Shown here one piece after another: positions 46,938 through 59,203 of a stretch of 64,000 nucleotides of DNA. The translations under genes and the position numbers were made by a program. Position 1 is the first letter of the stretch; each line of letters opens with the position of its first letter. Below the pieces are notes generated by a model. It had not been told where the DNA came from. It searched no databases and saw only the letters and a list, made by a program, of their open reading frames with translations. Source of the stretch: Pelodera strongyloides (Eukaryota > Nematoda > Chromadorea > Rhabditida > Rhabditidae). The stretch lies in the NCBI GenBank assembly GCA_036852015.1, contig JAANDG010000225.1:124001-188000 (forward strand). The letters are read 5' to 3'.

Positions 46938-47790
46938 TTAGTAGAGGACAGTTGAAGAGTATCCAGGTTGTGATTTTGAGAAAGGAAGAACGACCTCAGC
47001 GGAATAACGTCTGGAGAAGTAGGTTCCTTGGCCAGACCATTTGGCGGTCATGAAACACCAAACAGCAGTCATCCAGAGGTTCTCTCCTTGGAGGCCTAAA
47101 ACAAAATTCAATAAAATTCTGACGCCTGATGTGTTATGAACACATGTTTATCCATTACTTTATATATCCTTTTGCTCCTATGTAGAAGCTCACCGTCGTG
47201 AGTCAGTGTTTGTTTCTGTATTCCAGCAGAGATGAGACATCCAATCATTCCAGCAGTCGACAAAACAAAGGTGACCACGTCTAAAGGTTGGGTAGTTAAC
47301 AATGGACAAAAAGTATATTTTACTTTTTCTAGGTAATATGTGATTCATATACTATTCCGATATATGGGGAAACTTTCGGAATGGGGTAACAAAACAGATC
47401 AGGGTAGATATCATTGGGTATGATTGCCCTAGCTGTCGTTGGGAGAATAACACTTACTAATATACATGGATTTCCGCAAGCCAGTCTTGGTCCATGAAGC
47501 CATTCTGTTCCGTTTGTAAGAGAAGTGGAGACAAGTGACGAAGGAAGCGAATGCTGATGAAATCAGTGCCATGATAGTCGTCGACCAATTCTGTAGAAAA
47601 TTTTTATTGTAAAGCGTGACAAATTAAGCATTTTATCAAAAATGTTTCCCATGTTTAAATAAGAAATATGCATAATTTAAATCGAATAACTCACATGGTA
47701 CTGGAATGCAAAGCAACCAGCAGCCATTATTCCAGCCGAAATGCCGATTATGGCAATCGTAATGAGAATGTTAATATTACAGTGGCACAT
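46938..47790 (-). CDS. HRG-1-family haem transporter
   Basis: Exons in coding order: 47695-47790, 47458-47590, 47194-47280, 46938-47095. Total 474 nt, 157 residues, phases consistent. Four predicted membrane segments: INILITIAIIGISAGIMAAG, TTIMALISSAFASFVTCL, VVTFVLSTAGMIGCLISAG and NLWMTAVWCFMTAKW. The tail carries YFSRRYS at the place of the HRG-1 FARKY haem-binding motif, and a YSSTV sequence like a tyrosine sorting signal. A His lies in CLHFSYK, where HRG-1 has its haem-ligand His region. Expected role: movement of haem from the endolysosomal lumen or across the intestinal membrane. Nematodes cannot make haem, so such transporters are essential. Confidence 0.88.
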
Positions 47791-48801
47791 TATACCTGAA
47801 ATATAACAAGTTACATGATCCAAATATATTCAATGCCTAGATATGCAGTAAGCTAAGCCAGTGCATAATACACATTTTTCCGGTACGGTGTTCTTTATAA
47901 GCATTTATCCAAAAAGCCAGAAAGCTAGCCCAAAAAAATATAGTAAAACTGTAATGATGCTGTCGGCAATGCTCCTAGTCCTGCTACTTATATAAGTTCT
48001 TATCTTGAGTAATGCTTACATCATATTCTCCGCGGTATTTTTGCTGTCTTAGCCAGTCTCGCGGGTTATCAGTGATGTCTCCCTGCTTTGCATCATATGA
48101 ATTGATATGATTTTTCGTAGGGCACACACATTAGATCAAAACTGCGTGCAGTCTCTGGTCTTCCTTTCCCTGTAATAATGAGAAGGGAGCAAATGACCAA
48201 AATTAAATTTATGAACTAAACCCATAATAAATTTGTGTCATTTACATTGTTTCAGGAATGCAATAATCCGGGAGGATGGAGAAAGTGGGCATTGAGGTTG
48301 GAAACTTGGGATCCTCATTATGTGGTTTCTCATTCGGAACATATAGCTTTGTGAAGAAGTCTTCCTTCCCTCTCTGTGATTTACGTACTTTGTTCCAGTT
48401 CATGTTTCGTGTGGATGTTTTTTCGGGAGAGCGGCTGCATATTCATTGATTGGTCTCTGCCCTGGAGCATTTTGCGACTCCCAACACAACATACATATAA
48501 CACAGCAGTAAAGCAAAAACAAAATCCAACTCGCATATCACCTCTGTTTTCTTATCTAGAAAAGCATTATTTAGCATATTTTTGCATGCTTCTCGCCACC
48601 GAAACACCGTGTAAAAATCATACGATTTTGAAGGTTTAAACCATTTTCTCTAACTATGTGTAAGCTGTATTCCATACGTTTCATATGGCCATTTTTTGTG
48701 TGATGTGCTCAGAATGTGAATTCACACACGGCAATTAGCACACGTTTTACGTACTTAAGATGTACTAGAACAGTAGCTCATGAATTTGTTTTCTGCCTAT
48801 A
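47791..48801. promoter_or_regulatory. Divergent upstream region of the haem transporter and the GPCR
   Basis: About 1 kb between two genes that point away from each other, so it should hold both promoters. I saw no specific site that I can support. Confidence 0.35.
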
Positions 48802-51200
48802 ATGACTATAATGCCTCAGATGGTTGCTTCAATTAAAGTTTTCAGGATGTGGGCAGTAACGTTAAACTTCATCCTTGCCCTGCTCATATTTCTTTTCAAT
48901 CTCCTTGTTTTGGTGTCAATTGCTTCGGATAAACGCCTGCACACACCCACGCTGCTTCTATCAACAAATCTTTGGTTATGCAATTGCATTTCAGCAATTG
49001 TCACAATATTCTATACGTGAGCCTATTTGATGACGTTTTTAGCTTGGGAGACTATCACTAGGCGCAGTATTTATATTTTAGTTTTGTCTATTTCATGAAA
49101 AAGCATCATTTAACGAAGTTGCAGAAAAACAAATGCAGTACAGCGTTACATTGCTCAGTTCAGTAGTTCACGTTTTATGATAGGAAAGAACAATCAATGA
49201 TTCTTTGACGAATACAAACAATGCCAACCGCCTTTACTCTTCAGGTTGACTCCAATGTCGGCTCCCTTTGGTGTTTCATGCGACTTGCACAGTCAACAGT
49301 TGAATATTGAGATGAAGTACAATGTAGTCGGACATTCTCCTCTTGTAAATGTATGTTTTAAAGGGACAAGGGAAACTAATTTATTTGTGAAACAGTTTAG
49401 TGCAAAAACATTTCAGTGTGAACATCATTCACCTCATAAGCTTGTGATATCGTTAAACTGTATTTTCGGCGCAACGAATTCCCATTCACTAACTATTTTT
49501 ACTTTTTTTTATTGGATATTTGGATAGGTTGTGGCGAGAATCGAGTAAGCTCATCAGTATGCCATAAGACGGCAAGTCTTTGTTTCGGAATCTTCATACA
49601 GAAACCGATCAAGACTAATTTCAGAGGCTCGGAGAACGTACAGGAATTTTTGGACCGCACTTATCTGCAGTAATTCTCAATTCAACAGTTAGCCTTTTCT
49701 CCCTACTCACTATAGGAATTGTCCAAGGACTAAATAGATACGACTACAAGTTAACCAGGTAAGTCACCTGTCGCCCAGAAAGACTTACATTGTACATTGT
49801 ACATTGTACAGCATACTGAATGAAAGTATACGTGTTCCTGCGGGTTGATATACAGTTGTATTGAAAACGAAGGTCTGATTATTTTATGTTTTAAACTTCT
49901 TAACTATCAATCGATTTACTGAATGAAAAGCGAATATTTTTGTACTTATGCAGCCAGCAGTCCAAGCGTCTTCTCGTATCGACATGGATTCTGGCGGCCA
50001 CCCTTCTGTTCTCCCACTTTATATTCCTTCGTGTGGGAGTCCATCTCACCCTGCCATTCCATGTGGCTCTTCTCTCTGTGTTCTTATTACTGAATCTACT
50101 AATTCATCCGATCAACTTGGTCCTGATAAGTGTATGGCCGCATAGATCACAGGTGAGCACCAGCTGCTACTGTTCAACGATGATAAGTAATTAAAAAAAG
50201 TAGTAGTCACAATAGCTTTATTTTGTCTCATTTCGCTGTTTGCTATTGAATCTATGTGTCCGACGATTTGTTTATTTACACACTTGTGTCCGACGATTTG
50301 TTTATTTACATACGCGCAGAAGAAAAATTATCTCCCAGCAGTTCTTAATATAACAATTAGCATCGTTACCGGTGTCAGAAAGAGCGCTTACCAGACAGTT
50401 ATAACGCTGCCCGAATATATTCGCCCCAAAATTGATAGACGAATTTTAGACGCATTGATAGAGCTTATACCCATAACATTCCTCCATCACTCCAGTTTTA
50501 GGCGGAGGAGGACAGAGTCCAGCTACTCGAAGAGAGTGTCACTGCTTCTTTATGGCTTCTACTCACATCTCTTAGTTTTGTCATCATATCGTTAGTCATG
50601 CTCTGGGAAAATAATGAAGATGAAATGCACAAGGTATGAAACTAGTTAAAAATAAAAGTTAATAACTAGGGGATGATCAATTGGTCAATTTTTCAAATGG
50701 TTTAATTGTAAATCCATCTTCTTAAACAGTTTTCTTATGATTTAAAAAAAATGTTCAGACGAACGTAGGAACTTGATTAAATAATTTGGAGAAATAAAAA
50801 AAAGAGCGATTCGCTCTGTGGTCCTTATAATTGTCATAAAAACATGTACTATTTTCCAGGGAACATTGGATGGATTGCTAGGAATCGAACTGGCCGCTTA
50901 CAGTGTTCACTGTGCTGCGAATCCTCTAATTGCAATAATTCGTGACCGACAATTAGAAAATGTGCTAACTTCACTTCTCTTCACTACCAAAAGGTTGGTT
51001 ACAACTTATCCAAATGCAGGCGAAAGGTGGACACATGCTACACTGCCTAGAAATATTTATGTTTATTACTATCAGAAATAGCCGTACCGAATTTCTTCCT
51101 AATAAACGTAAAGTACTATATTTCAATACATTATAGGCCAAGGACCGAGGACGATCTGGTTGTTGCCCTAATGAGGGATCCGCCACCACCATACTCCTAA
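48802..51200 (+). CDS. Rhodopsin-like seven-transmembrane receptor, ligand unknown
   Basis: Exons: 48802-49016, 49245-49344, 49625-49758, 49954-50152, 50502-50633, 50860-50993, 51137-51200. Total 978 nt, 325 residues, phases consistent. Seven hydrophobic segments follow in order. TM3 ends in NRY where rhodopsin-type receptors have DRY, and TM7 carries NPLIAI where NPxxY is usual. A Cys in GVSCDLH precedes TM3. The short tail ends RDPPPPYS and contains a PPxY-type WW-ligand motif. I could not assign a subfamily or ligand. An intron at about 50,255-50,310 contains a two-copy 26-bp repeat. Confidence 0.82.
50255..50310. repeat. Two-copy 26-bp repeat inside a receptor intron
   Basis: TGTGTCCGACGATTTG followed by TTTATTTACA occurs at 50,255 and 50,285. 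Confidence 0.8.
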
Positions 51201-51986
51201 ATAAACTACTAACAATTTGTTTTAATATAAGCAAACCATTTTTACGTACGAATTCAAAGACCTTTAGTTAATTGTGGTGCTTTGTAATAATCGATTTTTA
51301 TTAATAAGCCCCTAGTATTCTTGGTTTGGGTGTAAGATCAACTATGAATGGGTCACCATGTATTTAGTGTAATTTTGTGATCTCCAATACAATAGTTTTG
51401 TGTACAAATACGATTCGATTCAGCATTAATTGCTCATTGTTAATATATATAGATATTTGGTGTACATAGTTGTGTTTATTCAATAGTGAGGATTAGCCAG
51501 TTTCATATCGTTTTCCTTTTTTTCGCGTGATCTCAATAAATAAGTTTGGTGTATTTCTGTATCGACACGTTCATGTTTTCAATCAGTTCTGCAGTCGGAC
51601 ATGTAATGTTGTGATTTCGTTCTGCAAAACGTGCAGCCCCGAATAGGGTGATTTTTCAAAATATTTCCAATTAGAAGGAAAATCTGCCATACATTGAAAA
51701 GCCGATTAAACTAATACGGATATTAGAAATTCAAAACCAAAATGCCGAAAACCCAAATGGCAACTACGAATGCCTCCAAATGACGAGTGTCACGTTAACA
51801 CTGAGTGTTGCGCGTACCATCTCGTAGTGTTTATGCTTATTTTTATTGCAAAACGCCGCAATAAGTTTGTTGTTGTTGTTGTTCGAATAATTTTCTCATT
51901 ATTTTTTCTATGATTCTTTACAGCATGTTATTGTTTAATTATAATTTTCTCGAGCTATAATACGTAACTCATCTTGTTTATAGAAC
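51201..51986. other. Interval between receptor and TRAPPC2 genes
   Basis: Poly(A)-type signals (AATAAA directly after the receptor stop and near 51,535). TRAPPC2 starts 3 bp behind a TATAG acceptor, so trans-splicing is likely. No gene. Confidence 0.45.
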
Positions 51987-52860
51987 ATGTCGAAGGAGTA
52001 TTATTTTGTAATTGTGGGACATAAGGATCAACCTTTGTTCGAAATGGAGTTTCCTCATCAAGAACGAAAGGTTTGTTCCGTAAGCAACTACTAGTAAAAG
52101 ATGTAGTTCACAATGTAAAAGTGGATAAATCAATATTTCAAGGTTAATGCGAGGAGTAATATTATCATAATAATTGTGTGTAAATAGTAATTGTCAAGTC
52201 TCGGTTTGGATCATACCACATAATAAGGGAGAATCCCTTTCCCCCATTTTTAACCTGACTTTTAGAAGAAGGAGGATACCCGCCACTTAAACCAATTTAT
52301 CGCTCATGCCGCCTTGGATATAGTGGATGAGCATACTCTTACAAATAACAATATGTATCTCAAGGTAGTTTATCCCTACGTTCATTTTCTCTTATAATTG
52401 TTAATTCATTATCTGATTATATTTCGCTTTCTTCACATCTGTGGTCATTAGAACATTCTTGAAGAATTATTAAGTATTTTTAATATCAGCTTTTCAATCA
52501 ATGTTTAGACGATCGATAAATTCAACGAGTGGTTTGTTTCCGCTTTTGTGACGGCTTCCCGCATTCGCTTTATCATGCTGCACACGCAGAAAAATGAGGA
52601 AGGGATAAAACAATTTTTCCAGGCATGTTTTATTGATATGTACAATAGTGGAATGTTGCAACGCATGTTTTTGCCTGGAGATGCGCAAATCGCTGATATA
52701 ATTTCTCTTTTTTTTCAAATAATAGGAAAAATTATTTCAGGAAGTCTACGAAACGTTCATCAAGTTATCGATGAACCCTTTCTATTCTACCAGCGATGTC
52801 ATCGACAACTCTAATTTCGAGCAGAAGTCATTATATTATGGGAGGAAATTTCTTTCGTAA
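51987..52860 (+). CDS. TRAPP complex subunit 2 (sedlin)
   Basis: Exons: 51987-52070, 52266-52364, 52509-52622, 52741-52860. Total 417 nt, 138 residues, matching the usual 140. Sedlin is a longin-fold core subunit of TRAPP complexes, which act as Rab1/Ypt1-family exchange factors in ER-Golgi traffic. Diagnostic segments: [55 protein letters not shown] and KLSMNPFY. Intron 3 begins with GC (CAG|GCATGT) and ends TTTCAG. The protein is conserved across it, so the GC donor is secure. Confidence 0.96.
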
Positions 52861-53497
52861 TTTCCGCTCAATGCGCTGCAAACTCCATGCAAACAATTGT
52901 TTATAAAATGAATTTGTGATATCATAACGGGTGATTTTGCTGCCGAGAATTCTATAATAAATGCATTAATAAACCATGTTTACTAGCTGTCTCTCCAACT
53001 AGGAAAGGTTCAAATTTCGAATCCTTAATTTATTTGTTTCTAAACTTGTTCGTCTTACGCTTTTTGAATTGTCTTTGGAGTTTTTATCTGTGTTTTCTCT
53101 ACCGGCCTTTTTCCGTTTCCTGGCGCCATGTCCATTACTCATGTGCATGTTTTTAATGATTTTTTTTTGTCATATCAGATCCCTTACCTATTTACAATTT
53201 GATAACCACCCATTTAGCTATCGTTATTGTTTCCATTTAAGGTTACAAGATTCCAGCATTTAGATGTTTGTCTTCAGCGTTAAGCGATAATGCTTCAGAC
53301 CCTTTCCCCTAATGTTAAAACATTGTTTAAATGAACAGTTTATGAGAAATCACAGGAGTCATATATTTTCGTAATATTCACTGCTTTGTTATCTTAGTCA
53401 ATATTAGTGACTAACGCGTTCGCATTTTGTTTTGATTTATGTTGTAATTCAATTGAATCATATGAAACAACCTCTCCATTCCAGCTTCATTTCCAAC
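52861..53497. other. Interval between TRAPPC2 and the Pmp3-like gene
   Basis: AATAAA near 52,970 fits TRAPPC2 polyadenylation. A CATTCCAG acceptor at 53,484 lies 14 bp before the next ATG. No gene. Confidence 0.45.
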
Positions 53498-54053
53498 ATG
53501 TGCAAGTGTCTTCTGCTCCTGGTCGCAATTTTGTTCCCGGTTGGTTTTTGCAAAAATTATTTTTCTCATCCCCAACAAATTCTTGCGTTGTTAGCAGGTG
53601 GTGGCCAGTAAAGCTTGAGCACAAGTTCACGGTTTTAGTATAAAGCGGTGTAATGATACCTCTGACTTGAACAAATGCGTCGGGTTCGTCTAGCATCTTC
53701 TGTGTGGTTAATGTATTAGGATTAGGGGGTTTGCAAGTATACCAAAAATTTGGTGGGATTCTGTTAATACTACCATATTTCTGCACGAAGCCTGCATACA
53801 TAACATGGAAAAAAAAATTCTCGTGTAGTTCCAAGATACGGTAAATGTTCACTATGCTTGAAAACCCCATTACAAAATGTGTTGAAATTTCGTTTTGTTG
53901 CAGCCGATTGCGGTGCTCATTCACTCGGGATGCGATATGAATCTGTGCATCAACATCGTGCTCTCGTGCCTTGGAATAGTGCCAGGCATCATACATGCAG
54001 TATATGTGTGTTTCTACTACCAGCCAGCCGGAACCGCCATTCGCCGTTATTAA
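53498..54053 (+). CDS. Pmp3 / UPF0057 small membrane protein
   Basis: Exons: 53498-53539 and 53904-54053, 63 residues. Two membrane helices: CLLLLVAILFPPIAVLI and LCINIVLSCLGIVPGIIHAV. The join FP|PIAVL restores the invariant PP...AV core of the family, and GIVPGIIHA is its signature. In fungi and plants these peptides affect membrane potential and salt tolerance; the animal role is poorly known. A 199-residue open frame on the opposite strand is a shadow of this gene and its intron. Confidence 0.9.
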
Positions 54054-54975
54054 ATCAGTAGCATAAATGGAAGCCAGTCTTTCCACCCTGATCTAATCAT
54101 TTGGCTTTGTATTGTTCACTATCTCTTTATTCAACTGTTCAGTACTTATTGTCTTTGGCAGCCAGTTTCTATGTACTATGTACTACAGGTAAAAAGCGCT
54201 ACTTTGTTTTACTCCATATTTCACATGCTTTACCATATGCATCCATGACATTTCGGTGCGTTGTTCGTATTGCGAGTTCTGTTGAATATCACAGTATTTA
54301 CAGCTACATTCCAGTTTGCTTTAATTCCGTCTTTAATTTTCTTCACCATGGCAATATATCATTTCGTCGTATCTCAACTTGCTCCATTATTCCGATAATT
54401 CCGATAAAACGTCTTTTTATTCAATAGTTTCTTTGCAAAACAATTAATCGTTACATAACATATCGTCAACAAAAACATTTGTTTCTTCTATAGTGGATTG
54501 TAAAAGAACATGCGAATATGTCAAAGTGCTTAAGACATGTATGTAAAACACCAAGTGTGAGTATGTAAGGTTCTTCAATAGTGAAAAAATTGTTTGGATT
54601 TCAAGAAACGAGAATATTACATGTAAAAATCGGAGAAAGACGTTTTTTTTCACATAACACAATTCATGTTCAGTCTTTCCTATGCTCCTGCTTCTGACTA
54701 TGAGTTCATTCTCCGACATTTGTCTGTGATACGTCCGGCGCTAGGGAAGATCGAACCAATGAACACCTGAATATTTTTTTATAGCGAGAGCCCACACCAA
54801 AGCTGGAAGGCCATGAAGTTTTCGGCCCCAGGCAATTTACTCGCCTGAGAGTTACCTTGTGATGATCATCCTTACATTATAGTATGATTAGTACTCCAAC
54901 AATGTAGACATAACAACATGCCCGCAAATTGTATTTTAGAAGCAAATTTTCTACGAAATTCCTCGTTTAACAAAC
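54054..54975. other. Interval holding the unresolved 3' end of the EndoU gene
   Basis: The last coding exon(s) of the minus-strand EndoU gene should lie here. A possible piece at about 54,785-54,862 reads DDHHKVTLRRVN, but I could not confirm it. No other gene. Confidence 0.35.
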
Positions 54976-56721
54976 CTTTCCCTGTTGTGTCAGATCATAG
55001 CTTGTGATTTGAAGAGGGCATCCGTCAATCTCTATCTAAATTAGTGGTCGAAATTTCATATAAATATGTACCTGCATAACCAGTATATTGTAAAAAAAAC
55101 CATTGTCTAAACAAGTATACTTACGTCGCACGTCTGCCGGCCGCGTCTTGAAAGGAAGCAGACCGTATACAAGGCCATGTCGAATTCGGGGCTGGTGCCA
55201 ATCAGCAGTGAGCCAGAACGCTTCATTTCTCCCTGCCAGGAGAACTTGAGAGCGGCCATGATATTCTAAATAAGAAATAGAGAAATCGTCAATTCAAGGT
55301 CCACGCGTATCCTTGTTTGAACGACGTGCCTAGTACAGATTAACGGATCTTGTATGTAGATAATGCATAAAAACTGTAATTTTGGAATATTCCTCACAAA
55401 TCTCTTGACGAGAAATCCTTTGTAGTCAAATCGTTCAGTTTCATTTCTCTCCAAATAGTAGAGACGAAGCCAATTGTGCATTCCTGACACCTCGCCATTC
55501 TTTGCTTCTCCAATGAACACGTGTTCGAACCCAGAAGTGTCAGCCAGACCACGAGCTCTAAAGCAGTAATGTTCACTTTGCAGTAGGGCTAGGGAAAAAT
55601 CAGCCGTTACGTAATAACCAGTTTTGCTTATTAAATAACCAACCGAGAATAGTGCACGAACCAGAGCTGAGCAATCCAATACCGCCACTTGTTTTGGTCC
55701 TTCGCGAATGGGTGACCTAATTGTAAGTAAATCATTATCGTTAGAATGCAGATTCGGTCATTAAGTGGAACACATGCAACAATTAAACATTCTGAATTCG
55801 TACCTTTGTTTTTTAAGAATTCATATAGAGTCTTCCAAAGTTTGGTAGCAAAGACACGGTTGATAAACTCAGTCGTCTCGCTTTTTTCCTGAAAAAATTG
55901 TTTGAACAATCTAGCAGTAGGTGAAACAAAAGCCTCTGGGAGCTATTTGTTTAACTAACCTCGGAAGCGGAAACTCGCGGTTCCTTTATTCCGGTCTGTC
56001 GTTCAAAGTTGTCACTGAGCTTTATGAACTGTTCGTAAGTTGGTTTACGAAGCAAGGATGAGTCAACTTTAGTGAAGAATCTATAACAGCAACCCTGACA
56101 AAGAATAATTCAAGAATTTAAAGGTTTTTTTTCCACAGGAATGTGGAAAACATATCCCTTGTGTAATTCTTCAAATTATATAAATCTCACTTTCCTGCTG
56201 CATTGTCGGCGCCATCTCTGGTAGTGGTGTGTCCCTGGTAGTTGACTACTACCTAAGTTTAGTTTCGTAAATATTGTACAGCCAACGATGAAATCGTGAA
56301 GGACAAGATGAGTAATACAGCAGGGATCTAGTCTTTAACCTTGTCTTACGGTGTCGAGTCTTCACTAAGAAGTACAGAACAAGAAGACACACGGCAGAGA
56401 AGAATAGTAAATAAATTAGGCATAAAGAGAAGCGACGCACAATTTAGCAAAAGAATAGTTAGGTATTCATAATTGGCTGCTAACCTGCCCAGGTTTAGCC
56501 TTGTTCTCATCAAGTGCTCGAAGTTGATCAGCCAACTTCAGAAGTTCATCGTTCGAAATTGTAAACTCTGCAAATAGAAAGTACAAAGATAGGATTGACA
56601 AAATTGAAGTGATTGGTAAAGTAATTAACACCAAATGCACTAAGAATATATTACCTGGAATTTTCTCTATAGCCGCGAACGCTAACGGAATGAAGACAAA
56701 TAGAGCGGAGAAAATCCGCAT
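54976..56721 (-). CDS. EndoU (XendoU-type) endoribonuclease, 3' end unresolved
   Basis: Poly(U)-preferring, metal-dependent RNA endonuclease family. Exons in coding order: 56655-56721, 56485-56567, 55960-56094, 55804-55888, 55644-55716, 55398-55557, 55125-55265, 54976-55035. 268 residues so far, phases consistent. Signal peptide [16 protein letters not shown] indicates secretion or an endomembrane location. Family segments: [34 protein letters not shown], the catalytic stretch [20 protein letters not shown] with both His, then [17 protein letters not shown] and the final beta hairpin [12 protein letters not shown]. The last short strand of the family was not located. Confidence 0.9.
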
Positions 56722-57388
56722 CTAAAATATGCATTGGCTTTCTATTTATTTTTAAATAAATGAAAAATAAGACATTTTTTAGTTCATACTTATTTCAAAC
56801 ATTTCGGAGAGACATTGACAAAAACAAATGTCTCATGTTTTACACTAAAAGTTCAATGATAAATCCGAAAGAAAAAGTGAAAGTGAGAACACGTAAAGAA
56901 AGAGAGCAAACACGATACACATGAGGCAGGGAAATGGGAAATGGGAAGAAATCGATGCGATCATGTACTTTTTGCTCAATTTTTTTTGTTCCTTTCAGTT
57001 CAAGAGCTGCATATGTTAACGGATGACTCATTCCTGTCAATTTTAACCAAAGTATTATTATGACAACACCATCATCATCATTAAAATAAAAAATTGAGAG
57101 TTTCAGTTCTGCTTGTGGACTTCGGTCAGAAAGAGGACCGTGTTGTAAGGCGAGATAATGGGACAAGGGCCAGCAGACGCGTGCCTGACCCAGCCCAGGA
57201 TTGTAAAGGTGTAACATTAAAGCCGGAAGAGACAAATATGTACGTCAACAAGTCATGACGTCCTTATCAAAGGTGGTATTAGGTTAGTTTGATTAATTGC
57301 TTCTTTAGTTACTGAGGTTCGCGTCATAATTGTTCTGTTTTGCACGTGCTTTTCTAGAATAATTTACTGAGTTGTCATTTTTCTTTAA
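56722..57388. other. Interval with a GC-richer patch
   Basis: Upstream of the EndoU start. At 56,840-57,235 a 131-residue minus-strand frame covers a GC-richer patch (about 57,100-57,215). It lacks splice context and a recognisable family. Probably repeat-derived. Confidence 0.3.
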
Positions 57389-57820
57389 AGGGACGCGGTC
57401 ACCGTTTTGGCCCTTATGTATACTTTGTGTTTTTATTATCTTCATTATTTATAATACATAGTGTTGGGAAAATGTTTTGCAAGAAATGCGGTAACAGCGA
57501 GTAAAATGATGACGAAAAATTTTGTCCTCGCTCCAATACGCACCGTAACCCTAGTAATTGTCCAGCATATGGCCGTGCTGATAATGAGTCGACGAACGTT
57601 ATTCCACTAATTAATCGGTCGAATACCTCGCGGGCATTATAACATTTGGGTTTCTATGGCTAACTGTGGACATTGGATCGGACGCAACTTTTTTAATCAA
57701 TGAATTTCTCGCCGAAAGCAGCGTTTTTCGTCGGATTTTTTCCAACACTATGTTTTTCATGCTGTGCAGTTAATAAAAACACAAAGTATACATAAGGGTC
57801 AAAACGGTGACCGCGTCCCT
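57389..57820. mobile_element. MITE with TTAA flanks, 432 bp
   Basis: About 50-bp inverted ends (AGGGACGCGGTCACCG at the outer tips) differ at one position. TTAA lies on both sides (57,385-57,388 and 57,821-57,824). An inner pair, CATAGTGTTGG and its complement, extends the inverted ends. The core is non-coding. TTAA target choice suggests mobilisation by a piggyBac-like transposase; inference. Confidence 0.8.
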
Positions 57821-57951
57821 TTAAATCCATGATTCTGATTCAATTCGCTCATTAAGGAAGTGTAGTAGACTCTTCCACGACGGTTTCTTTATAAATAGTA
57901 AACACTGTCGTGTTTATATGACGACACATAAGAGATAGCGAAACATTTATT

Positions 57952-59203
57952 TTATTGCGTAGTAACCGGCGGCTGAGATCTTTTTTCAATAATTGCTAGT
58001 GTTTGCCGTCCCTTTGCTGCTAGTTTTCCATCGCTTTTACGTCGGAATTCGGCTTCGGCGAAGGCAGTCGTACGACCAACACGGAGCACACTCACGTGGA
58101 TCTCCACAACATCATTTATAGCGACTGGCAGCAAGTAACTGAAATGAAGTTAACTTATTTTACGAATTAGTGCTGTAAAACAGTAAATTAACTGCGGATT
58201 AGCTGAATAAATCATAAATATATAGGAACTACTCGAAATAAAATATATAGGTACTATAGGATTTCGAGTCCATAAGGCAGAACTACTCGAAACGAATTAA
58301 GTACTAACCTGCATGACATATCAACGGAGACAACGTTCTTATTGGAAGTTGATAGGGCGACGGACCACGCTGTCAAAACGTCGAGTAAGCACATGGTTGC
58401 TGCCCCGTGAAGGGTGCCCTGATAAAGAGAATAGTTAGTTTCATAGAGTTACTAAATGCGATACCACAAACAAACTGCTGCGAGCGAGTATAGTAATTCA
58501 ACTATGAGCCTTTTCTCTGCATGAAAACTATCTTCATAAAATAAACCAAATCTTAGAAAAAAATAAAAAAAAAAATTCAATAATATGAAAACAAACTCAC
58601 ATATCCATTTAACGACTCTTCCCTAACAGGCATTTCAAACACACATTTCTCCTTCGAAGCAAGGATCGGCACAACCTAGGAGTAAATTAAGTTTAAGTAA
58701 AATATAAAAATGTATGTTTTACTGAAATCAAATGTATAATTTAAATGAAGTAACCGAATAACGCAGCGCAGCTCACAGCTGAACAAAAACATTGATTTAA
58801 CAATCCGATTTTAGGATTTCAATTTAATAAAGATTTATTTTATTGATTATATTCAAAGTACATAATCAAAAGGCAACCCTAAGACGGCAATGCGTATAAA
58901 AACATCCCATACTGACAAGGGGCCCTACTGTATGTTTCATATTTCTAGTAGCAAGTAAGCAAATAAATACTACGATAAAATAAATATATTGCAGAAGAAA
59001 GTTTCAAAAGGTTAATCTATCAACCAAACTTCTTAGTGAGCGATTCTGTTAATAGATAATATATTTTAACTTAGTACAGTCTAAAATCATACCTCTTTCA
59101 AATTACGATTATAATTTGTTGTATTTTCAAGTTTTTTAATCCAGGTCTTTAATTTGTCCAAGTCTGTTTCATGTTCTTCTGAATGTAGAGCGTCAGCCGT
59201 CAT
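57952..59203 (-). CDS. ACOT13-type hotdog-fold acyl-CoA thioesterase
   Basis: Exons in coding order: 59093-59203, 58601-58675, 58309-58418, 57952-58138. Total 483 nt, 160 residues, phases consistent. The hotdog signature GTLHGAATMCLLDVLTAWS covers the active-site HG loop and long helix. VVSVDMSCSYLLPVAINDVV and KSDGKLAAKGRQTLAI follow in family order. Human ACOT13 hydrolyses medium and long acyl-CoA at mitochondria; a similar role is inferred. The helix carries Asp in LLDVL, the usual catalytic acid position. The N-terminal 37 residues form a charged helix longer than in many relatives. Confidence 0.93.

Noticed and set aside
53487..54086. 199-residue open frame on the minus strand
   Set aside because: It lies antisense to the two exons and intron of the Pmp3-like gene, whose conserved core and splice sites are convincing; the long frame is a shadow.
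54720..54780. Possible tRNA (GGTTCGATC box on the minus strand)
   Set aside because: No pairing T stem, acceptor stem or anticodon arm could be formed around it.
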